64,000 nucleotides of DNA from positions 298,156-362,155 of the forward strand of contig NZ_JAAEHL010000007.1 of assembly GCF_010614725.1 (NCBI RefSeq), read 5' to 3'. The DNA is from Flavobacterium ajazii. GTDB lineage: Bacteria; Bacteroidota; Bacteroidia; Flavobacteriales; Flavobacteriaceae. Each line of letters begins with the position of its first letter. Position 1 is the first letter of the stretch. Under the pieces are notes generated by a model. The model worked only from the letters and a program-made list of their open reading frames with translations. It searched no databases and had not been told where the DNA came from. Position numbers and translations under genes: made by a program. Positions 53,917-63,331 of the stretch are shown piece by piece.

Positions 53917-54759
53917 TTGAAAATCTTACCATTTAAAATACCAAAAACAGAGAAAGAGGCCCTGATTTATCAGGAGGATATTGAACGTGTTTTTTATGAC
54001 CAGCTGCACCAGCACGAAGAAATTCAGATCAGTTATATTTTAAAAGGTGCCGGAACACTCATCGTCGGAGATTCTATAAACGATTATAATGAAGGGGATA
54101 TTTTAGTACTTGGCGAAAACCTCCCACATGTTTTCAGAAGTAATATTGAGGCAAGTCCGGAATCTGTAATGCTGACTCTGTTCTTTACAAAAACTTCTTT
54201 CGGGAAAGATTTTTTTGCTCTTAATGATATGAGCAGTGTAGATGACTTTTTTAAGGAATCTGAATACGGAATGAAAATCCTTTCGAACCACAAGAAAATA
54301 GTCCATCATTTTCTTAAACTGAAAAAGCAGAATAAAATACAGCGTATTGCTTCTTTCCTAAAAATTATAAACATCATTATTTCTTCTGAAAAAACACCTC
54401 TTTCGTCTTTTGTCTACAAGAAAAAATATACTGATGATGAAGGTAGAAGAATGAGTGCCGTTTTTGAATATGCCATTGAATATTTTCACCAGAACATTAC
54501 GCTGGAAGAAGTGGCAAATAAGGCAAATATGAGTAAAAATGCTTTTTGCCGTTATTTTAAAAAGCGCACAAATAAAACCTTTTTTGAATTTCTGATTGAA
54601 ATCAGAATCGAAAATGCCTGTAAATTGCTGCATCATAAAAAAGACCTTTCAATAGCTTCTATATCCGAGCAGTGCGGATTTCAGGACATTGCCAATTTCA
54701 ACAGAAAGTTTAAGGAACTGAAAGGGATTTCTCCGTCACATTATCGTGCGCAGTTTTAA
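53917..54759 (+). CDS. AraC-family regulator, divergent from the Hyp operon
   Basis: This 280-aa protein has a cupin sensing domain (about 15-110; QLHQHEEIQISYILKGAGTLIVGD, EGDILVLGENLPHVFRS) and a C-terminal AraC double HTH (about 180-280; ITLEEVANKANMSKNAFCRYFKKRTNKTFFEFL, IASISEQCGFQDIANFNRKFKELKGISPSHYR). The start is TTG at 53917: an in-frame stop lies at 53899, no ATG intervenes, and the next Met is deep in the cupin domain. Divergent placement makes it the likely activator of hydroxyproline catabolism. Confidence 0.9.
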   Translation: MKILPFKIPKTEKEALIYQEDIERVFYDQLHQHEEIQISYILKGAGTLIVGDSINDYNEGDILVLGENLPHVFRSNIEASPESVMLTLFFTKTSFGKDFFALNDMSSVDDFFKESEYGMKILSNHKKIVHHFLKLKKQNKIQRIASFLKIINIIISSEKTPLSSFVYKKKYTDDEGRRMSAVFEYAIEYFHQNITLEEVANKANMSKNAFCRYFKKRTNKTFFEFLIEIRIENACKLLHHKKDLSIASISEQCGFQDIANFNRKFKELKGISPSHYRAQF

Positions 54760-55241
54760 GTTTTTTTTAACTCGCAGATTTGGCAGATTCTATTTTAATC
54801 CTTTTATTTTTTAATTTGTGCCTTTAAAATTTAAAAATAGATTTTCTGACTTCTAATTGTAAACCTGAAGCTTCAGGTAATTATTCCTGAACCATTCATT
54901 TCTTTTATAGAAATTTTGACAACGGTTTTACTCACTACCACTTACAATATCATTGAGCGGTTCTTAAAACAACATTCTCTTTATTAACAGTAGCTTTTTT
55001 TTTGTTAATATTTATTTCATCAACAATACAAATTTTAACAAATATTAACTTATACTTGTGTTCTCTCATAAAAAAAGACATACTTAATTTAAATGTTCTA
55101 CAAATCTTCTTTTTATACATATATAAAGGAAAATAAAGATCGTAAACACAAGTTATTTTTAAGAAAAAATCTATTAAAATAAAACATATCAATACTTTAA
55201 AAACTTTATCAATTTAAGTTTAACAAAAAAACAAGATTACA
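54760..55241. other. 482-bp intergenic region with a 16-bp perfect palindrome
   Basis: ACCTGAAGCTTCAGGT at 54863-54878 is a perfect palindrome. The rest is very AT-rich, with no convincing ORF or consensus promoter. It separates the Hyp locus from the RHS block and marks a visible change to more AT-rich coding sequence. Confidence 0.6.
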
Positions 55242-58200
55242 ATGAAACAAAAATTTCAAATTATTCTATTGTTTTTACCTTCTTTTTTGATTGGACAGAC
55301 AATAAAACTCCCAGAAGTTATCAAACCTTCCCCTCAGGCAAGTGAAATGATTAAATACATTGATTACCCAATGGATTTATCTTCTGGATTACCTTCTACA
55401 AGCATACCAATTTACACAATTAGTTCAGGAAATCTTTCCCTGCCTATCACAATTAGCTATAATAACCCAGGTTTTAAGCCAAATGAAGATGAAAGTGGAA
55501 TTCTTGGGCTTGGATGGAATTTGAATGCTTTTGGAATAATAAGCAGGTCTATCAATAATGAGCCTGATGAGAATCATTGGAATAGAATAATCCCATTAAA
55601 AGAAAATATAACAGGGACTCAAACGGATGTTTTAGCTGACGATGCAGATGTAACATTATTAAGAGGTATTGAAAAATATGGACTAGATACTTCACCAGAT
55701 ATTTTTTCATACATTTTACCAAATAGCCAAAATGGCAAATTTGTTTACTCCAGAAATACTGTCGTGAGTGAATTTAAAAAAGCTGTTTTACTTCCTTATA
55801 AACCGGTACAAATTATTTCTTATCCAATTGACAAAAGTACACTTGACTTTTATGAAGTAACAGATGAAAAGGGAACACTCTACAGATTTGGAAAATCACT
55901 AGCTACTGGACAAGAGGTTAAAGAATATTTCAAAGTTACAAGTAACACGACTAATTCAGGAGATGGAACCACTTCCTGGTTATTAACAGAAATAATATCA
56001 GCTAATAAAAAAGATACAATATATTTTGAATATGATGATGTTATTGGACCAGATAACTACAATTCTATAAGTAAAACCAATATTCAATATAACTCACATG
56101 TTACACTCACTTCTTGTGCTTCTCAAGGTGGATGTCCACTAATGCCCGCTTCTACAAAGGAAAATAACATCATATATACTGGTTTTCAATATACTCAGAA
56201 AAAAATCACAAAAATAATTTTTAATTCTGGTTATGTGAAATTCAGCTATAAAAGCAACTTTTATCCAGATCATTTACTAGATAAAATTGAAGTTTTTAGT
56301 AATGGAATAAACAATCCAATAAAAACATTCAAGTTTAATCAAACAAAATATCAAAAAACAGATTCTCCACCAAAATATAAATATTGGTATAAATTAGATG
56401 AGATTGAATTTCAAGACACTGGAAACCTAAAGGTTAACAAATATAGTTTTGAATATAATTCAGCAGGTTTTCCAGGTTTAGAAATAAACCCCTCATTTGC
56501 ATGGTTAGTAAATACAAGTTCCATAGATTATTGGGGATTCTATAATGGCAGGTGGACTAATACTAACTTAATGCCATCAGAGTTCACTTGGGAAGGTATG
56601 TGGGGCTTAGCATCAAGCAATATGTTTGGCAGCGCTGATCGATCAGCAGACTATACTTTTGCACAACAGGGAGCCTTAAAAAAAATAACTTTCCCTACTG
56701 GTGGAGAACGTATTTTTGAATATGAAGGAAATACAGATGTTTCTGAACGACCAGTAGGAGGTTTACGTATCAAATCGATCAGTAATAAAACAGATGGAAA
56801 AGAATACAAAAGAACATTTAGTTATATTGGATACTCAAAAGTGTTAAGATATTTTTATTTTGCAAAACATTTCATGAGTCTAGTGACGGAACCATCTTAC
56901 AGCTATTATACAAATGAATTTGTTGCATCTTCTTCACCTAATCTCGATATAACCTTCAATGGCAGACCTGTAGTATATAAAAAAGTAGTTGAGTATGATG
57001 GTGATGCTATTGTTAATAATGGTAGTATTGAACATCTATTCGATACTTCGTTTCTTCAAATCGGCCCTAACTTTTATTCGAGATCCTTGTTACCGCCTTC
57101 TTTTCCATGGGATTTTAAGCATTCTTCTGGGAATTTACCGATTTTCTATCACGATGTCATTTTTGGGGATGTATTAGAAAATGAGACTAACTATTATGAC
57201 AATAAGGGACATTTAGTAAAGAAAATTAAAAACAATTATTCTCATAACCTCAAACAAAACATAAAAGGGTTTTCTTGTTCTCCATTGGTCAACTATGTTG
57301 GTGGAAAATTTTGGAAATCAGGGGCTTATAACTTTTACAATTATGACATTCAACAATTAAGTCAAAAATTGGATAGCACCGAAACTACAGAATATTTAGA
57401 AGGTAACTCTCCTATAATTAACAAGGAAGAATATAAATACAATGATAATTTGTTTGTGACAGAGCAAAAAAGCCAAAAAAGTAATGGGCGCACAATAATC
57501 TCTAAAAAAGTATATCCGGATGAAATTACCACAATTACCTCTTTAGGCAACGATGCTCTAACTTCAGATGAATTTGATGCTGTAAAAAGGCTTAAAAATT
57601 CAAGTAATGAGCCTAATGGATTAAATAAAATTAGTGAAGTGATACAAACAAGTGTTTATGAAGATATCAATTCTGATGGTCTGACTCAGAGCAATGAGTT
57701 ACTAAATGTACAACGTACTAATTACAAAGATTGGGGTAATTATAATGTGCTGCCAAAAAACACGCAAAGCCTTAAAGGAGTGTACAATTCTAGTACTAAT
57801 AACTTACAAGATCAGATTATTTTTAATGACTATTACACCAATGGTAATATAAAAGAAGTTAGTACAGCAAACGGTATGCATATAATTTATATTTGGGGTT
57901 ATAGTGAGCAATATCCAATTGCAAAAATAGAAAATGCAACATTTGTCGGTTTATCTTCGGGTATACAAACAACTATTAACACCGCAGTAACAGCATCAAA
58001 TAATGATATAGATGAAGCAACTGAAAACAGTTTAAGAACAGCATTAAATACTATTCGAAATCAGTTTCCAAATGCTATGGTCAATACCTATACCTATGAT
58101 CCGCTTATAGGTATGACCAGCGTGACTGATGCGAAAGGCTATACGACATATTATACGTATGATAGTTTTAATAGACTGCAAAAAACAAAAGACCATAGTT

Positions 58201-59381
58201 CTAATATTCTAAATGAATACAGTTATAATTATGCGAGTATACCACTGGCACCAAACGGTTTAGCATTTTCAGGCTCAACTGCTACAACATTAAGTTTCGT
58301 GTGGAATGCAGTTGAAGGAGCTACTGGATACAAAATATATAAAGATGGAGTATATGTAAGTTCTACAACTTCTACATCGGGTACTTTATACGGATTATTA
58401 TCTTCAACATCTTATAATGTTCAGGTACTTGCCTATAATTTTATCGGTGATGGTGCTTTATGCTCTCCTGTAGCAATGACAACTGCGCCTCCTATTCCCC
58501 TTCCAGTGCAGCCAACAGGATTAGCTTTGACAAGTGCTTCCACCACATCTCTAAATTTTTCCTGGAATGCTGTTAACAGTGCTACTGGTTACAAAATATA
58601 TCTAAACGGAACATACAGGAGTGATATAACTTCTACATCGGGTTCTATATCGGGATTAATTCCTGCAACCTCTTATAATATCCAAATTCTTGCTTATAAT
58701 TCTAGTGGTGATGGGCCATTATGTTCTGTTGTAGCAATGTCAACGGCTGCAGGTCCTCCAACATCATCACCTACAGGATTAGTATTTAAGAGTGCTTCTA
58801 CTTCAGCTATCAATTTTTCATGGGATGCTCTGGCCGGTGCTTCGGGTTATAAATTATATGTAAATGGAGCATATGTTAGTTCTACAACTTCTACATCGGG
58901 TTCTGTTTCAGGATTAACTGCTTCGACATCTTATAGTGTTCAGGTACTGGCTTATAATGCTAGTGGTGACGGTACTTTATCTTCTTCCGTATCTATGTTT
59001 ACTACAGGTACTCCTGTATTTGGATTCAATAAAAAATCAGGAACCTATCCTACTACTAGTCCAGCCTCGGTAGAAGGCACTATCTTTAATGGTTCGGGAT
59101 CAACGATCTATGTTTATTTGGTTGCTCAGTCTGGAACGGCAACATCTGGTTCAGGTACCGCTATTATGAACATTTATGGCACTAGTATCAATAAAACCGG
59201 AACTTTTACTCAAAGTGGACAAAGTTTTCCATCTACAAGTTATGTTGCATTACCTAGCAATAGTACAATTTCATATTATGTAAAAGGTAATTATTTTGGA
59301 ACAACATCTGGTTCACAAATGATTTTAGCATATTCGTGGTCACCGGGAGGTGCTTTGACTTATTGGTCAACTTCAAATTAG
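55242..59381 (+). CDS. Large exported RHS/YD-type protein with three fibronectin III repeats
   Basis: The 1379-aa protein has a signal peptide (to about FLIGQ19). An N-terminal region resembles the beta-shell start of Bacteroidota RHS/TcB-like proteins (SSGLPSTSIPIYTISSGNLSLPITISYNN, GLGWNLNAFGIISR). A few YD/RHS repeats follow near 950-995 (NTYTYDPLIGMTSVTDAKGYTTYYTYDSFNRLQKT). There are three tandem fibronectin type III domains (about 1003-1255, ~84 aa each, with near-identical GYKIY and TSTSG segments) and a ~120-residue C-terminal beta domain. It lacks the RHS core tip (DPxGR). It is 37 bp upstream of the toxin-bearing RHS gene and probably forms a pair with it. Confidence 0.8.
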   Translation: MKQKFQIILLFLPSFLIGQTIKLPEVIKPSPQASEMIKYIDYPMDLSSGLPSTSIPIYTISSGNLSLPITISYNNPGFKPNEDESGILGLGWNLNAFGIISRSINNEPDENHWNRIIPLKENITGTQTDVLADDADVTLLRGIEKYGLDTSPDIFSYILPNSQNGKFVYSRNTVVSEFKKAVLLPYKPVQIISYPIDKSTLDFYEVTDEKGTLYRFGKSLATGQEVKEYFKVTSNTTNSGDGTTSWLLTEIISANKKDTIYFEYDDVIGPDNYNSISKTNIQYNSHVTLTSCASQGGCPLMPASTKENNIIYTGFQYTQKKITKIIFNSGYVKFSYKSNFYPDHLLDKIEVFSNGINNPIKTFKFNQTKYQKTDSPPKYKYWYKLDEIEFQDTGNLKVNKYSFEYNSAGFPGLEINPSFAWLVNTSSIDYWGFYNGRWTNTNLMPSEFTWEGMWGLASSNMFGSADRSADYTFAQQGALKKITFPTGGERIFEYEGNTDVSERPVGGLRIKSISNKTDGKEYKRTFSYIGYSKVLRYFYFAKHFMSLVTEPSYSYYTNEFVASSSPNLDITFNGRPVVYKKVVEYDGDAIVNNGSIEHLFDTSFLQIGPNFYSRSLLPPSFPWDFKHSSGNLPIFYHDVIFGDVLENETNYYDNKGHLVKKIKNNYSHNLKQNIKGFSCSPLVNYVGGKFWKSGAYNFYNYDIQQLSQKLDSTETTEYLEGNSPIINKEEYKYNDNLFVTEQKSQKSNGRTIISKKVYPDEITTITSLGNDALTSDEFDAVKRLKNSSNEPNGLNKISEVIQTSVYEDINSDGLTQSNELLNVQRTNYKDWGNYNVLPKNTQSLKGVYNSSTNNLQDQIIFNDYYTNGNIKEVSTANGMHIIYIWGYSEQYPIAKIENATFVGLSSGIQTTINTAVTASNNDIDEATENSLRTALNTIRNQFPNAMVNTYTYDPLIGMTSVTDAKGYTTYYTYDSFNRLQKTKDHSSNILNEYSYNYASIPLAPNGLAFSGSTATTLSFVWNAVEGATGYKIYKDGVYVSSTTSTSGTLYGLLSSTSYNVQVLAYNFIGDGALCSPVAMTTAPPIPLPVQPTGLALTSASTTSLNFSWNAVNSATGYKIYLNGTYRSDITSTSGSISGLIPATSYNIQILAYNSSGDGPLCSVVAMSTAAGPPTSSPTGLVFKSASTSAINFSWDALAGASGYKLYVNGAYVSSTTSTSGSVSGLTASTSYSVQVLAYNASGDGTLSSSVSMFTTGTPVFGFNKKSGTYPTTSPASVEGTIFNGSGSTIYVYLVAQSGTATSGSGTAIMNIYGTSINKTGTFTQSGQSFPSTSYVALPSNSTISYYVKGNYFGTTSGSQMILAYSWSPGGALTYWSTSN
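58240..59010 (+). repeat. Three tandem fibronectin III-encoding repeats
   Basis: Units of about 250-260 bp encode the three FN3 domains of the preceding protein. Units 1 and 3 share the exact DNA AGTTCTACAACTTCTACATC followed by GGGT, pointing to recent duplication or recombination among units. Confidence 0.8.
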
Positions 59382-59418
59382 CAACCACAAAACTATTTCA
59401 AAATCTATTAATAAAACC

Positions 59419-62400
59419 ATGAGTATTATGAAAATATATATAACTTTTTTTCTTATCCTGCCAATACTATTTTTTGGGCAATCGCAGACTGAGAACTATA
59501 TAAAAACGACCATTTACAAAGTAGAATCAACCAGCAGTATTACAAACCCTACAGGCACACAAGCAGATCAAAACATCACTTATTTTGATGGTTTGGGACG
59601 TCCTGTCCAACAGGTAGCACACCAGCAGTCTGGTACAGGAAAAGATATCGTGACCCCTATAGAATATGATACTTTTGGACGTCAGACAAAAGACTATTTG
59701 CCTTATGTACCAACTGCAGCTGCTTCGCTCAATTATAGAACCAGTGCACTAACTGATGTTGGTATATTTTACAATACGGCTACATACGAAAACACTTCAA
59801 ATCCCTATTCTCAAAAAGAATTTGAGGCATCACCGCTTAACAGGGTCCTAAAACAGGCAGCTCCAGGAGAAGACTGGAAACTTGGTAACGGTCACGAAAT
59901 AAGATTCGATTATCAAACCAATACTGATGCGGATCAGGTAAGACGTTTTGGGGTTTCTTTTATTGGTGGCAATACAGAAAACCCGTATCTGGAAGATGAA
60001 GGTATTTACGATCCTGCACAATTGTACAAAACTGTTACCAAAGATGAAAACTGGCAGTCCAACCAAAATTACCCTCGTGACCATACAACGGAAGAGTTTA
60101 AGGATAAAGAAGGGCGTATTATTTTAAAACGAACTTTTGATACAACTAAATGGCATGACACCTATTATGTATATGATGATTACGGAAACCTGACTTATGT
60201 ACTACCTCCAAAAGTATTTACCTACACCTCAATAACACAGGCATATGAAGGATTTCAATATTCTAATTATTACAGCGATATGCAGAATTTTGACATTTTT
60301 ACAAGTGGAGACAATAACTTTTGTCAAATTGATATAGGTTTAACTTCGGAATCCCTTATATTATCTTTATATGCTGATGGTTTTGTTTTTGGAACAACAT
60401 TAAAATCGGGAAAAATTCTAGATTTGAATTATAATCCTCCTTTACCTAATATGCCATTAGGAGATATTATGATGGCAAATTCACAAGGCTATCCTGTTTT
60501 AGCAGGTACAGCTTATATACAGGATGGTGATTTGTATTTTTCTTCAACTGGAGCCCAAATATATCCAAATGCAGAAGGCTATTACGAATCTAGCAGAATT
60601 ATAAATCTAGCAGACCATCAGGCTAACTACATTGCCCAGCCTATAGACAGAACGACCTTTGATGATTTGATTTATCAATACAGGTATGACAAACGAAATC
60701 GACTAGTAGAAAAAAAACTTCCTGGCAAAGACTGGGAATATATTGTATATGACAAACTGGACAGGCCAGTTTTAACCCAGGATGCCAATTTAAAAGCTTC
60801 CAATAAATGGTTGTTTACCAAATATGAAGTTTTCGGAAGAACAGCCTATACAGGTGTGCATACCAACAATACCTATTTAGGACGCACTGACATGCAAAAT
60901 TATTTTGACATCCAGAATGATACAGCTGCTAAAATGTATGAGTCAAAAGCGAGCACAGGAACAGGTTATGAGAGTACCTATTACACTAATGTTAATTTTC
61001 CAAGCACGGGTATTGAAATCTATACCGTAAACTACTACGATGATTATAATTTTGATACAAATGGCAGCACTCCAATTGTTCCGGCTGTCAACACCAAAGG
61101 TTTGGCTACAGGAAATAAGATTCGCATATTGGGTACAACGAGTTGGACAACCAATGTAAATGGTTATGATACAAAAGGCAGGCTAATTTATAACTATAGC
61201 AAAAATGATTATCTGGGTACTATAAGCTCTACCAACAGTGAGCTCGATTTTGTCGGACGGATTTTAAAAAACGTATCTACCCATCTCAGAAATAGCGTTA
61301 CCACAACCGTAGAAGATATTTTTACATATGATCAGGGAGGAAGGATAACCAAACAAACTCAGGCAATTAATGGCGTTGCAATACCAGAAGTGATTGCAGA
61401 GAATGAGTATGATGAACTCGGTCAGCTCATTCAGAAAAAAGTAGGTGGAAAAACAACTCAAAGCCGTTTGCAAACAGTAGACTACACCTATAACATTCGT
61501 GGCTGGCTGAAAGGAATAAATGATAGTGATACCACTAATAGTACTATTACAATGGGGTCAGGGGATTTATTTGGTTTTCAGCTAAATTACAACAAGCCAT
61601 CTACAGGAACAGCTTTATATAATGGAAACATCAGTCAGACTTTTTGGAAGAGCTCCAATCCAATGAGCAGCAGTTTGAAAAACTATACCTACACCTATGA
61701 TGCATTAAACAGATTTAAGAAAGCTATGTATGCTGAAAATAATATTTCAAACTATAAATTTGACGAGCAAATTGATACATATGATCGTAATGGAAATATT
61801 ATGAACCTAAAGCGTTACATGCAAAATCCTAGTAATGCCAACTCTTACACTACTACTGATGAATTAAGCTATAATTACGACAAAGGAAATCGCCTAATGA
61901 AAGTGGTAGATTATGCAAAAACTTATACTTATGGTTCTGAAGGCTTTAAAGACGGGACTAATACAGGTGACGATTACAGTTATGATACCAATGGAAATAT
62001 GACAAGAGATTATAATAAAGGGATTGGAACATCTACAGCTGATGGCATAACGTATAACCACCTGAATCTCCCAACCAAAATAACATTTGTAACAGGGGAA
62101 ACTATTGATTATATATACGATGCATTAGGCATAAAACAACGTAAAATTGTCAGTACAGGAACAACAACCGATTATGCAGGAGGATTTCAGTATGAAAATA
62201 ACACTTTGAAGTTTTTTCCACATACAGAGGGATATGTTGAGTATAATGCTGGAACTTTTAGTTATATTTACCAATACAAAGATCATTTAGGAAACGTACA
62301 ATTAAGTTATAAAGACATTAGCCAGACATCTACACCATCTTTACAGGTTTTAGAAGAAAATAGTTATTATCCTTTTGGTTTAAAACACAAAAGTAACGAT

Positions 62401-63327
62401 GTTGTGAATTCTACCAATCCGGGCTTGAAGTATAAGTACAATGGAAAGGAACTGCAAGACGAGCTGGGGCTTAATGTTTATGACTACGGAGCAAGAAGAT
62501 ATGAGCCAGCATTAGGACGTTGGTTGTCTATGGACCCATTAGCTGAGAAATACGAAACGTTAAGTCCATATAATTATGTATCTAATAATCCTGTAAATGC
62601 TATTGACCCCGATGGTAGATTAATTGTTTATGTAAATGGTTTATTGTTTTCCCAAGCATTAGGAATGAAACTTACCTCAAATAACTACAGACCAGAAAGA
62701 TGGGGAACTCAAATACAAACCAATGGTTTATCATTTAATGGCAAAACTATTAATTATTGGGATGTAGACGAGTATAAAACAGGAATCACTACAAGAGGCG
62801 AAATTAATAGATTTTTTGGTGATGAACATAATGTATATGTAAACGGTAGCCATCATTTTAGATCAAAAGCTTCTGAGCGTTTTGAAATGGGTAAAAAAGC
62901 AGGTAATGAATTGATTGCCCAATTACAGAATGGAACGATTGAATTGACAAATGAAGAAACTATAAAAATTGTAGGTCACAGCCAAGGTGCAGCTCACGCT
63001 GCTGGTATGCTTACTCAATTATTGGATAGCGAATATGCAAACAGATTAGAGGCAGGTATTTATTTATCTCCACATCAACCAGGAGGCTTTTCTCATCCAG
63101 ATGGAGTATTTGGAGCACAATTTTCTACTAAAACAGATAGAGTTTCTTCAAGAGCTGGTGTACTAGGGCATTTAATGGAATTATTTAATGGTTCGTCCGA
63201 ATTAAAAGAAATCAAGGGTTCTGATTTTCTTATGATTAGACCAGAGCATAAAGGCAACAAAGGTGGTCATGATGCAGAATCTTGGAATAATATTTTAAAA
63301 CAAATAAATGATTTCCTTAATAATTAG
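59419..63327 (+). CDS. RHS-repeat protein with C-terminal lipase-like toxin domain
   Basis: The 1302-aa protein has a signal peptide (to about ILFFGQ; an ATG three codons in is also possible). The DUF6443 start is recognisable (ITYFDGLGRPVQQVAHQ). Many YD repeats follow, then the RHS-associated core: KYKYNGKELQDELGLNVYDYGARRYEPALGRW and DPLAEKY..SPYNYVSNNPVNAIDPDGR, ending at R1067. The C-terminal ~235 residues differ in style. They contain VGHSQGAAH with S1188 as a lipase-type nucleophile, D1240 (STKTDRVS) and H1284 (KGGHDAES), a plausible Ser-Asp-His triad. This is the layout of a polymorphic RHS toxin with a phospholipase/lipase or esterase payload. A small lipoprotein gene starts 5 bp after the stop. 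Confidence 0.9.
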   Translation: MSIMKIYITFFLILPILFFGQSQTENYIKTTIYKVESTSSITNPTGTQADQNITYFDGLGRPVQQVAHQQSGTGKDIVTPIEYDTFGRQTKDYLPYVPTAAASLNYRTSALTDVGIFYNTATYENTSNPYSQKEFEASPLNRVLKQAAPGEDWKLGNGHEIRFDYQTNTDADQVRRFGVSFIGGNTENPYLEDEGIYDPAQLYKTVTKDENWQSNQNYPRDHTTEEFKDKEGRIILKRTFDTTKWHDTYYVYDDYGNLTYVLPPKVFTYTSITQAYEGFQYSNYYSDMQNFDIFTSGDNNFCQIDIGLTSESLILSLYADGFVFGTTLKSGKILDLNYNPPLPNMPLGDIMMANSQGYPVLAGTAYIQDGDLYFSSTGAQIYPNAEGYYESSRIINLADHQANYIAQPIDRTTFDDLIYQYRYDKRNRLVEKKLPGKDWEYIVYDKLDRPVLTQDANLKASNKWLFTKYEVFGRTAYTGVHTNNTYLGRTDMQNYFDIQNDTAAKMYESKASTGTGYESTYYTNVNFPSTGIEIYTVNYYDDYNFDTNGSTPIVPAVNTKGLATGNKIRILGTTSWTTNVNGYDTKGRLIYNYSKNDYLGTISSTNSELDFVGRILKNVSTHLRNSVTTTVEDIFTYDQGGRITKQTQAINGVAIPEVIAENEYDELGQLIQKKVGGKTTQSRLQTVDYTYNIRGWLKGINDSDTTNSTITMGSGDLFGFQLNYNKPSTGTALYNGNISQTFWKSSNPMSSSLKNYTYTYDALNRFKKAMYAENNISNYKFDEQIDTYDRNGNIMNLKRYMQNPSNANSYTTTDELSYNYDKGNRLMKVVDYAKTYTYGSEGFKDGTNTGDDYSYDTNGNMTRDYNKGIGTSTADGITYNHLNLPTKITFVTGETIDYIYDALGIKQRKIVSTGTTTDYAGGFQYENNTLKFFPHTEGYVEYNAGTFSYIYQYKDHLGNVQLSYKDISQTSTPSLQVLEENSYYPFGLKHKSNDVVNSTNPGLKYKYNGKELQDELGLNVYDYGARRYEPALGRWLSMDPLAEKYETLSPYNYVSNNPVNAIDPDGRLIVYVNGLLFSQALGMKLTSNNYRPERWGTQIQTNGLSFNGKTINYWDVDEYKTGITTRGEINRFFGDEHNVYVNGSHHFRSKASERFEMGKKAGNELIAQLQNGTIELTNEETIKIVGHSQGAAHAAGMLTQLLDSEYANRLEAGIYLSPHQPGGFSHPDGVFGAQFSTKTDRVSSRAGVLGHLMELFNGSSELKEIKGSDFLMIRPEHKGNKGGHDAESWNNILKQINDFLNN

Positions 63328-63331
63328 TATC

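Noticed and set aside
54950..55192. 80-residue minus-strand open frame before the RHS block
   Set aside because: The frame is AT-rich, with Lys/Ile/Phe-biased low-complexity translation, no signal and no neighbour in operon; it looks like chance.
58240..59010. CRISPR-like or VNTR array
   Set aside because: Repeats are ~250 bp, in frame and encode FN3 domains; no spacer structure.
63308..63331. Earlier start of the lipoprotein gene within the RHS gene
   Set aside because: It would precede the basic MRNY start and disturb a clear lipoprotein signal; the ATG at 63332 gives a better n-region.
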